The notes: generated by a model not told the origin, from the letters alone. Numbered from the stretch's first letter, positions 1 to 8,544 are shown. The stretch is 64,000 nucleotides of DNA from Saccharothrix sp. NRRL B-16348 (GCF_001280085.1 NZ_LGED01000113.1:124001-188000), one strand, 5' to 3'. Numbers and translations are program-made.

Positions 1-1
1 G

Positions 2-1063
2 CTGGCCACCATGCCGCCGCTGCTGTCGGCCATCGCCAACGCCGGGCGGCACGGCGTGCTGGTGAAGTCCGCCGTGGTCATGGAACGCCTCGGGCAGGTC
101 GACGCGGTCGCGCTCGACAAGACCGGCACCCTCACCGAGGGCACGCCGCGGGTGACCGACGTCCGCCCGCTCGACGGCGCCGGCCTGGACGAGGACGCCC
201 TGCTCACCGCGGCCGCCGCGGCCGAACGCCCCAGCGAGCACCCGCTCGCCCGCGCCGTCGTCGACGCCGCCCGCACCCGCGGCCTCGCCGTGCCCGAGGC
301 AGGCGACTTCGGCTCCACCCCCGGCGTCGGCGTCACCGCGACCGTCGACGGCCACGCGGTCGTCGTCGGCACACCCGCCCGCTTGCTCGACGGCCTCGAC
401 ACGGAGGCGCACGCGGTCGTCGCGGAGTTGGAGGGCGGTGGCCGCACGGCGGTCGTCGTGCTGCGGGACGGGACGGCGGTCGGCGTGCTCGGCATCGCCG
501 ACCGGTTGCGCCCCGACGCGGCGGAGACCGTCACCGCCCTCACCGCGCTCACCGGCCGCCCGCCGATGCTGCTCACCGGCGACAACCCGCGTGCGGCGGC
601 CCGCCTCGCCACCGAGGTGGGCATCACCGACGTCCGTGCCGGGTTGCTGCCCGAGGACAAGGTCGCCGCGGTGCGGGAGCAGGAGCGGGCCGGGCGGCAC
701 GTGCTCGTGATCGGGGACGGCGTCAACGACGCACCCGCCCTGGCCGCCGCGCACACGGGCATCGCCCTGGGCCGCGCCGGTTCCGACCTCGCGCTGGAGA
801 CGGCGGACGCGGTCATCGTCCGGGACGAACTCGCCACCGTCCCCGCCGTCGTCGCGCTCTCCCGGGCCGCCCGCCGCCTGGTGGTGCAGAACCTCGTCAT
901 CGCCGGCGTCTTCATCACCGGACTGGTCCTGTGGGACCTGATCGGCACCCTGCCGCTGCCGCTGGGCGTCCTCGGGCACGAAGGCTCGACGGTCATCGTC
1001 GGCCTCAACGGCCTCCGCCTGCTGCGCGACACCGCTTGGCGCCGGGCCGCCGACCGCGGCTGA
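2..1063 (+). CDS. P1B-type metal-exporting ATPase, C-terminal part (5' end outside window)
   Basis: C-terminal two thirds of a heavy-metal-transporting P-type ATPase of the plasma membrane. The frame is open from base 2, so the ATG at 11 is internal and the gene starts before the window. Visible are the phosphorylation motif DKTGT (Asp near base 116), the P1B-specific SEHPLA motif (about 234-251), LLTGDN, and the hinge motif GDGVNDAP (about 713-736). The final membrane segment carries HEGST (about 975-989) followed by LNGLRLL. HEG(G/S)T there is the hallmark of the P1B-4 subgroup (CtpD/CtpJ/CoaT; Co, Ni, Fe or Zn export), whereas P1B-2 pumps have a DxG there. The matching SPC motif lies outside the window, so the metal is unconfirmed. 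A strong terminator follows. Confidence 0.93.
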   Translation: MATMPPLLSAIANAGRHGVLVKSAVVMERLGQVDAVALDKTGTLTEGTPRVTDVRPLDGAGLDEDALLTAAAAAERPSEHPLARAVVDAARTRGLAVPEAGDFGSTPGVGVTATVDGHAVVVGTPARLLDGLDTEAHAVVAELEGGGRTAVVVLRDGTAVGVLGIADRLRPDAAETVTALTALTGRPPMLLTGDNPRAAARLATEVGITDVRAGLLPEDKVAAVREQERAGRHVLVIGDGVNDAPALAAAHTGIALGRAGSDLALETADAVIVRDELATVPAVVALSRAARRLVVQNLVIAGVFITGLVLWDLIGTLPLPLGVLGHEGSTVIVGLNGLRLLRDTAWRRAADRG

Positions 1064-1071
1064 TCCCGGGA

Positions 1072-1110
1072 CGCACGAAGGCCGTGGCGCGGTGCCACGG
1101 CCTTCGTGCG
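1072..1110. terminator. Bidirectional intrinsic terminator
   Basis: A perfect 17-bp inverted repeat (1072-1088 with 1094-1110) has a 5-nt loop. It sits between the convergent ATPase and Spo0M-like genes. There is no U-tract, which is normal for high-GC actinobacteria. Confidence 0.85.
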
Positions 1111-1131
1111 GTCAAGCGGTCGGTGGAGCGG

Positions 1132-2127
1132 TCACTCCCCGCCGCCGTCGTCCTCGAAGACCTCTTCCACGACCTCGCCGAGGACCATGCCGCCGACCAC
1201 GCCGGCCGCGACGCCACCGACGACCGCGCCCATCCCCGGACCGCGACGCCCGTGGTGGTGGTCGTCGTCGTAGTGACCGCCGTGGTGCCCGTGGCTCGGC
1301 TGGCCGTAACCGGGCTGGCCGTACTGCCCGCCGAACGCGGAGTGGCCGCCGCGCTCGGCGATCTGCGCCATCCACTGGTTGATGGCGCCGGCCCAGTCGG
1401 TGTTGACCGCGTCCTGGTGCGACACGTGGAAGCGACCGAACGCGTCCGAGCCGGAGGAGAACATGCCGCCGCGCTTGTCGGCCTCCAGCACCACCACGAG
1501 CTCGTGCGGGTTGGTGACGAAGGTCAGCTCGACCTGGTTGATCCGCCCCGCGAACTGGGCGGGCGGGAAGAACTCGATCTCCTGGTAGAAGCCGAGTTCC
1601 TGCTGGACGCCGCGGATGCGGCCCGCTTCCACGTCCGCGCTGCGGAACTGGAAACCCAGCTGCCCGAACGCGTCGAGCACGCGGTCCTGGGACGGCAGCG
1701 GGCCGACCAGCAGCGGGTCCAGGTCGCCCTTGTCGGGAGCGCCGGAGATCACCAGCTCGGTGCGCACGCCGACGGTCATGCCGGGCAGGGGCTGCCCGCC
1801 GACCGCGGTGATCGGGGTCTCCCACGGGAGCGGGAGCTGGAACGGCACCGCCATCGGCTGACCGGCCGGCACCCGCACGCCCTGGGCGACCACGACGCGC
1901 AGGAACTCCGACACACCGGCGAACTCGTGGTCGCCGTGCTCGACCTCGACGCGCGTGACGAGCGACAGCACGATCTGGTCGATCTGGGCGTCGTTGCTGC
2001 CGCCCTGGATGCGGACCTGGCCGGTGACGACCTGGCCGGGGGTGGCGTGCGGGGTGTCCAGGACGGTGTCGACGGACGGTCCGCCGACGCCGAACGCGCT
2101 GAGCAACCGTTTGAACATCGGGTTCAT
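1132..2127 (-). CDS. Spo0M-like sporulation-control / arrestin-fold protein
   Basis: 331-residue cytoplasmic protein. The N-terminal part (MNPMFKRLLSAFGVGGP, then PSVDTVLD and GQVVTGQVRIQGG) matches the Spo0M/SpoOM family, which has an arrestin-like beta-sandwich and modulates sporulation or surface processes in Bacillus and Corynebacterium. Residues 1-250 are the conserved domain. The tail is His/Asp/Gly-rich (DDDHHHGRRGPGMG), then glycine/valine-rich with a hydrophobic stretch, and ends in an acidic EVVEEVFEDDGGG. The tail could bind metal or associate with membrane; that is inference. Start ATG 2127 is preceded by GGAGG. It lies 20 bp downstream of the CNNM pair on the same strand, so co-transcription is likely. 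Confidence 0.85.
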   Translation of the reverse strand: MNPMFKRLLSAFGVGGPSVDTVLDTPHATPGQVVTGQVRIQGGSNDAQIDQIVLSLVTRVEVEHGDHEFAGVSEFLRVVVAQGVRVPAGQPMAVPFQLPLPWETPITAVGGQPLPGMTVGVRTELVISGAPDKGDLDPLLVGPLPSQDRVLDAFGQLGFQFRSADVEAGRIRGVQQELGFYQEIEFFPPAQFAGRINQVELTFVTNPHELVVVLEADKRGGMFSSGSDAFGRFHVSHQDAVNTDWAGAINQWMAQIAERGGHSAFGGQYGQPGYGQPSHGHHGGHYDDDHHHGRRGPGMGAVVGGVAAGVVGGMVLGEVVEEVFEDDGGGE

Positions 2128-2147
2128 TCCTCCGGGAGGGTGGGTGT

Positions 2148-3194
2148 TCAGGTGGTGCGGAGCAAGGTGTCGGTCTCGTCCTCGAAGTCGCCGATCAGCT
2201 CTTCGAGGAGGTCTTCCAAGGCCGCGATGCCGATGACACGGTCCTCCGGGTCGGACACCAACGCCAGTTGGGCCCGCTCGGCGCGCATCGCGGTGACCGC
2301 GCCCGCCACCGGCATGGCGGCCGGCAGGGTGACCGCGGGGGCCATCAGGTCGCGGGCGGTCGCCCGGCGGCGCTGCGCGGTGGCCCGCACGGCTTCCCGG
2401 ATGTGGACCAGCCCGACGAACCGGCCGTGCACGTCCAGCACCGGGAACCGGGAACGCCCCGATTCACGGCTGCGGCGTTCGATGGCCAACGCGCTGCTGT
2501 GCTCGGACACGCTCACCGTGTCCTCGACGGGCACCATGACCTGGGCGACCGTCGTGTTCTGCAACTGCAGCATCCGGGTCAGCAGCCGCTGCTGACCCTC
2601 GGGGATCAGGCCGTGCTCGGCGGACTGGCGCACCAGCATCCGCAGGTCGTCGGGCCGGTGCGCCTGCGCCAGCTCGTCCTGCGGCTCGACCTTCCCGAGC
2701 CGCAGCAACGCGTTCGTGGTGCGGTTGAGTCCACTGAGGACCCATCGCACGGAGTGCGCGAACGCCCGGAACGGCAGCGCCAGCAGCACCGCCGACCGCT
2801 CGGGGTGGGAGATCGCCCACGACTTCGGGGCCATCTCGCCCACGACCATGTGCAGGAACACCACCAGCACCAGGCTGAGCGTGAACGCGATCGCGTACGA
2901 CACACCCGACGGCAGCCCGACGGCCAGCAGCAGCGGGTCGACCAGGTCGGCCACCGCGGGCTTGGCCAGCGCGCCCAACCCGAGCGTGCACAGCGTGATG
3001 CCCAACTGCGCGCCGGCCAGCATCAACGACAGCTCCCGGACACCCGCCACGGCCGCACGGGCGGCACGACTGGTCTCGGCGTCCTGCTCCAGGCGGTGCC
3101 GCTTGGCCGCGATGAGCGCGAACTCGGCGGCCACGAAGAACGCGTTGGCCGCCAACAGCACCAGCGAGATCAGCAACGACCAGGTGGTGCTCAT
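2148..3194 (-). CDS. CNNM/HlyC-CorC family membrane protein (short form)
   Basis: 348-residue integral membrane protein with an N-terminal CNNM (DUF21) domain of about four helices (residues 1-180) and a CBS pair (about 200-335). It ends soon after the second CBS (ALEDLLEELIGDFEDE), so it lacks the C-terminal CorC_HlyC domain that its neighbour has. Family members are Mg2+/Co2+ efflux-related or Na+-coupled divalent cation transporters, often annotated hemolysin. The start overlaps the stop of the longer paralogue by 4 nt (ATGA-type coupling). The two proteins may form a heteromer; that is inference from the pairing, which is common in actinobacteria. Confidence 0.9.
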   Translation of the reverse strand: MSTTWSLLISLVLLAANAFFVAAEFALIAAKRHRLEQDAETSRAARAAVAGVRELSLMLAGAQLGITLCTLGLGALAKPAVADLVDPLLLAVGLPSGVSYAIAFTLSLVLVVFLHMVVGEMAPKSWAISHPERSAVLLALPFRAFAHSVRWVLSGLNRTTNALLRLGKVEPQDELAQAHRPDDLRMLVRQSAEHGLIPEGQQRLLTRMLQLQNTTVAQVMVPVEDTVSVSEHSSALAIERRSRESGRSRFPVLDVHGRFVGLVHIREAVRATAQRRRATARDLMAPAVTLPAAMPVAGAVTAMRAERAQLALVSDPEDRVIGIAALEDLLEELIGDFEDETDTLLRTT

Positions 3195-4504
3195 CGCGCG
3201 TCCTCCCGGACCGCGGCCGGAACGCCCAGCACGACGGTCGAGGGCACGTTCCGGGCGACCGCGGTCACCCGCAGCGACACCCCGTCGACCTCGATCTCGT
3301 CACCCACCCGCGCGGTGCGCCCCAGCCGGCTCAGCACCAGCCCGGACACCGTGTCGTAGCTGTCGTGCCGGGGCAGCTCCACGCCGGTGGCGTCGGCGAT
3401 CTCGTCCACCCGCATCCGGCCGGGCACCCGCCAGACCTCCGCGCCCAACGGCTCGATGACGTCCTCGACCAGGTCGTCCTCGTCGTGGATCTCCCCGACC
3501 AGCTCCTCGGCCAGGTCCTCCAGCGAGACGACGCCGGCGAAGCCGCCGAACTCGTCCACCACGCACGCCAGCTGCCGGCGCTCGGCGCGCAGCCGTTCCA
3601 GCACGGCGGGCAGCGGCAACGTCGTGGGCACCACCAGCGCGGGCGAGGCGACGTCGCCGATCGGCGTGTCCGCGCGCCGCTCGGGCGCCACGGTCAACAC
3701 CTCGGCCAACCCGACCACGCCGCGCAGGTCGTCCCGGTCGTGGCCGAAGACCGGGAACCGGGAGTGGCCGGTGTCCAACAGCTCCACCACCCGCGCGACC
3801 GGCTCGTCGGCGCGCACCGAGTGCACCACCACCCGCGGGGACATGGCCTGCTCGGCGACCAGCTCGCGGAAGCCGAGACCGCGTTCCAGCAGGTGCGACA
3901 ACTCCGGGTCCAGGTGACCCTCGCTGCTCGCGTCGCCGATGATCTGCTTCAGGTCCTCCGCCGTGGCGCCCTGCGGCAGCTCCTCCACCGGCTCGATGCC
4001 CACCGCGCGCAGCAGCCGGTTGGCCGCCGCGTCGAACAGGCGGATCACCGGACCGGCGACCTTGAGGTAGACCAGCGTGGAGGCGCTCAACGCCTTGGCC
4101 AACGCCTCGGGCCGAGCGATGGCGAAGTTCTTGGGCAGCAGCTCGCCCAGCACCATCTGCACGACCGTGGCGACCACCAGCGCGACCACCATCGACAGCG
4201 ACACCGACACGGCGGGCGACAAGCCGGTCAGCCCGACCAGGTCCGCCAGGCCCGTACCCAGCAACGGCTCGGCCACGTAACCCGCCAGCAGCGCGGTCAC
4301 CGTGATGCCGAACTGGGCGCCGGAGAGCATGAACGACAACTTCCGCGTGACCCGCAGGGCCCGCTCGGCGGCCTTGTCACCGCCCTCGGCCAGCTGCCGC
4401 AACCGGCCCCGGTCCACCGCCATGTAGGCGAACTCCTGGGCCACGAAGTACCCGGTGGCCACGGTGAGGGCCACGATCACGAGCAGGCCGGTGAAGATCA
4501 ACAC
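3191..4504 (-). CDS. CNNM/HlyC-CorC family membrane protein (full-length form)
   Basis: 437-residue membrane protein with the complete architecture: CNNM/DUF21 transmembrane domain (1-190), CBS pair (about 210-330) and C-terminal CorC_HlyC domain (about 345-430, with VWRVPGRMRVDEI and LPRHDSYDTVSGLVL). Proposed role is divalent cation (Mg/Co) homeostasis at the cell membrane. It is the first gene of a probable three-gene minus-strand unit with the short CNNM protein and Spo0M-like gene. Its 5' side faces a divergent MerR gene, and a long dyad lies between them. Confidence 0.92.
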   Translation of the reverse strand: MLIFTGLLVIVALTVATGYFVAQEFAYMAVDRGRLRQLAEGGDKAAERALRVTRKLSFMLSGAQFGITVTALLAGYVAEPLLGTGLADLVGLTGLSPAVSVSLSMVVALVVATVVQMVLGELLPKNFAIARPEALAKALSASTLVYLKVAGPVIRLFDAAANRLLRAVGIEPVEELPQGATAEDLKQIIGDASSEGHLDPELSHLLERGLGFRELVAEQAMSPRVVVHSVRADEPVARVVELLDTGHSRFPVFGHDRDDLRGVVGLAEVLTVAPERRADTPIGDVASPALVVPTTLPLPAVLERLRAERRQLACVVDEFGGFAGVVSLEDLAEELVGEIHDEDDLVEDVIEPLGAEVWRVPGRMRVDEIADATGVELPRHDSYDTVSGLVLSRLGRTARVGDEIEVDGVSLRVTAVARNVPSTVVLGVPAAVREDAR

Positions 4505-4596
4505 GGCGCACCCGTCCCCCGGGGCGAATCCTTGATCAGCCGGGTCCCACCCGGCCCACTACTACAACCGTCCGTATCAGCGCTATCAGGCATACT

Positions 4597-4632
4597 TCAC
4601 GGTAGCACGTACAACTGTACGGTTGACTGTGA
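4597..4632. promoter_or_regulatory. Candidate MerR operator (36-bp imperfect dyad)
   Basis: Two 16-bp arms (4597-4612 and 4617-4632) match at 11 of 16 positions around a 4-bp centre. The innermost five bases, CGTAC and GTACG, are perfect. It lies in the divergent gap between the CNNM gene and the MerR gene, where MerR-family autoregulatory sites usually occur. The assignment is inference. Confidence 0.45.
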
Positions 4633-4654
4633 GCGAGTGGAGGTGTGACGAACA

Positions 4655-5053
4655 GTGACCGACGTTCTCCTCAAGATCGGCGAACTCGCCGCCCGCGCCC
4701 AGGTCAGCCCCCGCACGGTCGACTACTACACCAGCCTCGGCCTGCTCACCCCCGCGAAGCGCACGGCGAGCAACTACCGCCTCTACGACCCCGCCGACGT
4801 CGACCGCATCCACCTCGTGCAACGCCTCGAGGTCCAGGGTGTTCCCCTGGAGGAGATCGCCACCGCGCTCCGGAACCAGCACGCCGACCTCGGCGCGATC
4901 CTCGACCGCATCGACGAGGACCTGCGGACCCTCCAGACCGTGGCGGAGGCCGCGTCACCCGAGGTGCACGGCCTGCTGGCCGCGGTCGCCACCCGCGTCC
5001 ACTCGCTGATCACGGTCGCCCTCCAGATCCCGCCCGACCTGCCCCTCCCCTGA
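4655..5053 (+). CDS. MerR-family transcriptional regulator
   Basis: 132-residue DNA-binding regulator. The N-terminal winged helix-turn-helix reads LKIGELAARAQVSPRTVDYY followed by the wing LTPAKRTASNYRLYD, and a dimerisation coiled coil covers about residues 75-110. The C-terminal tail is short and has no Cys, so it is not a classical metal-thiolate sensor such as CueR or ZntR. The start is GTG 4655, with GGAGG about 11 nt upstream. The gene is divergent from the CNNM transporter operon, which is its most likely target, along with itself. Confidence 0.9.
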   Translation: MTDVLLKIGELAARAQVSPRTVDYYTSLGLLTPAKRTASNYRLYDPADVDRIHLVQRLEVQGVPLEEIATALRNQHADLGAILDRIDEDLRTLQTVAEAASPEVHGLLAAVATRVHSLITVALQIPPDLPLP

Positions 5054-5072
5054 CGCGCCTTGCCCCGGACGC

Positions 5073-5116
5073 ACGGATGCCGCACGTGCGCCCGAAGGTG
5101 CAGGTGCGGCATCCGT
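5073..5116. terminator. Bidirectional intrinsic terminator
   Basis: A perfect 13-bp inverted repeat (5073-5085 with 5104-5116) and an 18-nt loop separate the convergent MerR gene and secreted-protein gene. Confidence 0.8.
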
Positions 5117-5127
5117 TGGCACCGGGA

Positions 5128-7275
5128 CTACGCGCGGTGGGGACGGCTCAGAGGTGCCGCCTTCGGCGCCTCCACCGTCGGGGCCGTCAGCCGGCTCCGG
5201 GTGGACGGTGCCGAGGACGACGTGGGCGACGGCTCGTAGTAGAAGGTGCCCACGACGTCCACCAGGAGGTGGGTCCGGCCGCTGTTGTTGTAGACGTGGA
5301 ACCCGTAGTCCGGACCGATCATGGTCTGCACGGCGTTGGGCACGATCGCCCCGGCGGCCGGGTTCAGGTTGGACGTGTTGGGCCGGCCCACCCCGGTGTA
5401 GCCCGCGGGCCACACCGTCAGGTAGGTGGACGCGGTCGGCTCGACGGCGGTCACGTTGGTGGCCAGCGCCCACGTCTCGGTGCCCGCGAGGTGGTCGGGC
5501 GTGACGACGGTCGCGGTGGTGGCCGGGGCGAGCGCGGCCGGCCAGCCCAGGCCCGTGCGGGTGTCGGCGATCCGGTCGGGCACGACGGGCTCGAAGCGCA
5601 GCCCGCCGGACAGCGAGCTGTCGTCGTAGAAGCCGACGATGTCCACGACGACGTGGGTGTCCTGGCTGGTGTACACGCCGATGGACGGGTCGCCCGTGCC
5701 GCTGCCGCACTCGGCGCAGGGCCGGCTGGGCACCACCGCGAAGTTCGTCACGGTGCTGCCGGCCGCGTAGTTCAGCGTCGACGTGTTCGGCAGGCCGGGG
5801 CCGTAGCCGTTCCACGCGGTGAGGAAGCCGGGGGCGCGCGTGTCGGTGGCGGTGATGTTGACCGCGAACGCGCGGATCCTCGGGTTGACCGAGGGGTCGT
5901 CCCACGACGCCGTCACGTTGAAGTAGTAGCCGGCCGGGAGCCGGCCGATGCCCCACTCGCGGGTGTCGGCCAGGCGCACCGGGGTCGTCAGCGGGTGGTA
6001 CTGCCCGCCCGTGTAGCCGATGCGGCCCTTGGAGTAGTAGCCGTTGATGTCGGCGATGAGGTGCACGGGCGCGCCGTGGTTGTAGAGGTTGACCGCGCCG
6101 TCCGCGCCGACCTTCACGGTGACCGAGTTGGCCCCGGTCCACCCCGGCGTGTAGTTCAGCGAGGAGACGGTCGGGCGCGCCACGTCGGTGGGGTAGATGG
6201 AGATGTGGCCGGCGCTGCCCGGCTCGGTGACGGTCACGTTGAGCACGACGGTCGACGCGGCGGCGGGCACCCCGCCCTGGCCGGTCACCTGCAGGCGGAT
6301 CGCCTGGCCCGCGCCGACCTTGACCGGCGGCGCGCCCTGACCGGCGCGGGTGTCCAGCACGCGGTGGGGCGCGAGCGGGTAGTAGGTGCCCTGGTCGGTG
6401 TGGTAGCCCTCCAGCGACAGCAGGCGCCTGACGTTGCCCGTGACGGCGTCGTTCGGCAGGGTGAGCTGCGCGGTCTGGGCGCCGATCGCGGTGGCCGTCG
6501 GCGTGACGGTCAGCGCGCACTTCTGGCCGTAGGACAGGGTGTTGCCCGAGCAGGTGTTCGCCGTGATCTCGAAGGCGTCCGGGTTCGGGCCCGTCAACGA
6601 CGCCTCGCCGAAGGTGGTGGGCAGGGTGCCCGTCGCCTCGACCGGCACCTCCAGCGGCGTGCCCGGCTTGCCCCACGGCTGCTGCCCGAACTGCAGGCGG
6701 TAGTCCCAGCTGTCGGCGGCCCGGTAGCCGAGGGCGGACTGGAACCGGATCTCGCCCTTGGCGAGCCGGCCGGCGCTGCCGCACCGCATCGAGTAGTCGG
6801 CCGCGAACGCGGTGAACTGGCCGGTGGCCTCGTCGTAGGCGACCTCGTGGACGTTGAGCGTGCCCGAGGTCGCCGCGGCCCCTTCGCAACCCTGGCCGTC
6901 GCCGCTGATGTTGAACACGGTGATCGAGTCGGAGGTGTAGAAGTTGGTCTGCGTCGGGTACGACCGGCCCGCCTCGAACCGCGTCCCGTTCGGCGGTGAC
7001 ACGTTCAGGTGGTGCCAGTGCCGGTTGCCCTCGGTGAACCCGTGCATCGACAACGCGTACCCGTTGGCGGTCTGCTGGTAGACGTTGAGCGTGTTCCGGG
7101 ATCTCTCGTAGGTGAAGCTCCCGTCGATGTACCCCCAGCCCTCGAAGTGGGACGTGAAGGCCGTGTACGGCGCGGCGGGCGGCTCCGCGGCGGCCGCGGC
7201 GGGCGCTCCGCCGATCAGTGTCGTCGCGACCAGAAGCGCGGCGGCGCAGGCTCCAGCGCCACGGAAAGTGCGCAC
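5128..7275 (-). CDS. Large secreted protein with choice-of-anchor-D-like and repeated beta modules
   Basis: 715-residue exported protein. GTG 7275 is chosen as start because a GGGGGGA ribosome site lies just upstream and a clean signal peptide follows (MRTFRGAG, hydrophobic core ALLVATTLIGG, cleavage near APAAAAA). The frame stays open far upstream, but that part is GC-driven. After a unique N-terminal region (about 35-190), residues about 195-270 look like a choice-of-anchor D (ASPM/SPD-2/Hydin-type) beta domain. About three copies follow of an actinobacterial module marked by R(V/L)(L/A)DTR, VVLNVTVTEP, LNYTPGWTG and VHLIADINGYY. The module is common in secreted actinobacterial hydrolases and lectin-like proteins, but its function is unproven. 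It may be a surface adhesin or binding protein. Divergent from an ECF sigma gene. Confidence 0.8.
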   Translation of the reverse strand: MRTFRGAGACAAALLVATTLIGGAPAAAAAEPPAAPYTAFTSHFEGWGYIDGSFTYERSRNTLNVYQQTANGYALSMHGFTEGNRHWHHLNVSPPNGTRFEAGRSYPTQTNFYTSDSITVFNISGDGQGCEGAAATSGTLNVHEVAYDEATGQFTAFAADYSMRCGSAGRLAKGEIRFQSALGYRAADSWDYRLQFGQQPWGKPGTPLEVPVEATGTLPTTFGEASLTGPNPDAFEITANTCSGNTLSYGQKCALTVTPTATAIGAQTAQLTLPNDAVTGNVRRLLSLEGYHTDQGTYYPLAPHRVLDTRAGQGAPPVKVGAGQAIRLQVTGQGGVPAAASTVVLNVTVTEPGSAGHISIYPTDVARPTVSSLNYTPGWTGANSVTVKVGADGAVNLYNHGAPVHLIADINGYYSKGRIGYTGGQYHPLTTPVRLADTREWGIGRLPAGYYFNVTASWDDPSVNPRIRAFAVNITATDTRAPGFLTAWNGYGPGLPNTSTLNYAAGSTVTNFAVVPSRPCAECGSGTGDPSIGVYTSQDTHVVVDIVGFYDDSSLSGGLRFEPVVPDRIADTRTGLGWPAALAPATTATVVTPDHLAGTETWALATNVTAVEPTASTYLTVWPAGYTGVGRPNTSNLNPAAGAIVPNAVQTMIGPDYGFHVYNNSGRTHLLVDVVGTFYYEPSPTSSSAPSTRSRLTAPTVEAPKAAPLSRPHRA

Positions 7276-7341
7276 AAATCCCCCCAAGTCAAAGACCCCC
7301 GACAGCAGGAAACCCCCGTGTCCAGCGCAGGATAGGGAACA

Positions 7342-7412
7342 ACACCGACACGGACAATCAACTTCGGCGAAACCCATGGAGCCGGGGCTGAACCCTTTCG
7401 CCGTGTCGGTGT
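7342..7412. promoter_or_regulatory. Spaced 12-bp perfect inverted repeat in divergent promoter region
   Basis: ACACCGACACGG at 7342-7353 is repeated exactly in inverted orientation at 7401-7412, with 47 bp between. The arms face outward toward the secreted-protein gene and the ECF sigma gene. Each direction therefore has the same CCGTGTCGGTGT element followed by an AT-richer stretch (CTATCC on minus, TTATAG on plus). They could be two copies of one promoter or operator element. Confidence 0.5.
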
Positions 7413-7482
7413 CTCTTATAGGCGATGGATACGTCACGAGGGACACGGGCGACGGGTTCGCGCCGTGCGGCGGGGGTGGGAC

Positions 7483-8040
7483 GTGGTTGACCGCGGTTGG
7501 GCGAGTGAGCAGCTCATCGAGGCCGCACAAGGCGGTGACCCGGAGTCGCTGGCCGCGGTGGTGCACGGTGCTCATCCGCACGTGCTGCGCTTCGCCGGGC
7601 ACCTGTGCGCGTCCCCGCAGGACGCCGAGGACGCGGCGCAGGAGGCGTTGATCGTCCTCTACCGCAAGATCGGCACCTTGCGCGCCTCGGCGGCGCTCGC
7701 CTCGTGGATGTTCCGGGTCGTCCGGCACGAGTGCCTGCGCCGCGCCCGCCGCCTGTTCGACCGCTACGACGACACCGGTGACGACCCGGTGGCGTCGGCC
7801 GAGGACGAAGTGCTCCGGCGGCTGGAAGCCGAGCGCGTCGCGGAGGCGATCGGGGCGTTGCCCGACGTCCAGCGCCGCGTGCTGATCATGCGGGACGTGC
7901 TGGGCCACCCGGGGCGGACGGTCGCCGAGGCGCTCGGGCTGAGCACCCCGGCGATGAAGTCCCACCTGCACCGGGCCAGGACCGCGCTCCGGCTCAGCCT
8001 GCGTGACGGGGTCGCCCCGCCGCCGGCCGACCCGTCCTGA
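7483..8040 (+). CDS. ECF-type RNA polymerase sigma factor
   Basis: 185-residue sigma-70 family factor. Region 2 includes LRFAGHLCASPQDAEDAAQEALIVL-type sequence and the FRVVRHECLRRARR helix. Region 4 includes LPDVQRRVLIMRDVLGHPG and the helix-turn-helix TVAEALGLSTPAMKSHLHRART. GTG 7483 is preferred because a G-rich site (about 7471-7478) lies just upstream; GTG 7465 in the same frame would add six residues. No anti-sigma gene is adjacent. A peroxiredoxin-like gene follows after 36 bp, suggesting a thiol or peroxide stress regulon. The divergent secreted protein shares an inverted-repeat element upstream. Confidence 0.9.
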   Translation: MVDRGWASEQLIEAAQGGDPESLAAVVHGAHPHVLRFAGHLCASPQDAEDAAQEALIVLYRKIGTLRASAALASWMFRVVRHECLRRARRLFDRYDDTGDDPVASAEDEVLRRLEAERVAEAIGALPDVQRRVLIMRDVLGHPGRTVAEALGLSTPAMKSHLHRARTALRLSLRDGVAPPPADPS

Positions 8041-8076
8041 CGTTCTCGCCAACCCCGTCCGAAAGGGAAAATCCCC

Positions 8077-8544
8077 ATGCTCACCACCGGATCGCCCGCA
8101 CCGCAGATGGTGCTGGAAGACACCACCGGGCAGACCGTCCGCCTGTCCGACTACCAGGGACAGCACGCCGTGCTGGTCTTCTTCGTGCGCTCGACGTCGT
8201 GCCCGGTCTGCGCCGCCCACGTCCGGGACCTCGTGGACCGCGCCGACGAACTGGCCGCCGACGACGTCCTCGTCCTCATCGCGGTACCGGAGGACCGGGA
8301 GACGGCGGCGGCGTGGAAGGCGAAGCGCCGCATCCCGTTCCCCGTCCTCACCGGCCGCCGCGAGAGCCCGCACGAGATGGTCGGCCTGGGCAAGAAGGTC
8401 TTCGGCTCGCTGCAGCAGTCCGGCAGCGTCCTCGTCGACCGCCAGGGGATCGTCCGCCACGCCCACGGCGCGACGATGCCCACCGGCAGCTACGACAAGA
8501 AGGGCATCGCCGCGGCCATCGCGTCCCTGCGCACGCCCGCCTGA
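8077..8544 (+). CDS. Peroxiredoxin-like redoxin (AhpC/TSA family)
   Basis: 155-residue thioredoxin-fold protein. It starts GSPAPQMVLEDTTGQTVRLSD, the usual peroxiredoxin opening, and has the active-site segment TSCPVC at about residues 44-49, in the position of the peroxidatic Cys loop (usually PxxTxxC). The second Cys is two residues further on (CPVC), which resembles a thioredoxin CxxC more than a 2-Cys peroxiredoxin, so a thiol oxidoreductase role is also possible. It lies 36 bp after the ECF sigma gene and probably shares its transcript. The next gene is convergent only 4 bp away. Confidence 0.85.
   Translation: MLTTGSPAPQMVLEDTTGQTVRLSDYQGQHAVLVFFVRSTSCPVCAAHVRDLVDRADELAADDVLVLIAVPEDRETAAAWKAKRRIPFPVLTGRRESPHEMVGLGKKVFGSLQQSGSVLVDRQGIVRHAHGATMPTGSYDKKGIAAAIASLRTPA

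Noticed and set aside
7276..8466. Upstream extension of the secreted-protein frame by 397 codons
   Set aside because: It would overlap the ECF sigma and redoxin genes in antisense. A signal peptide and ribosome site at 7275 fix the start.
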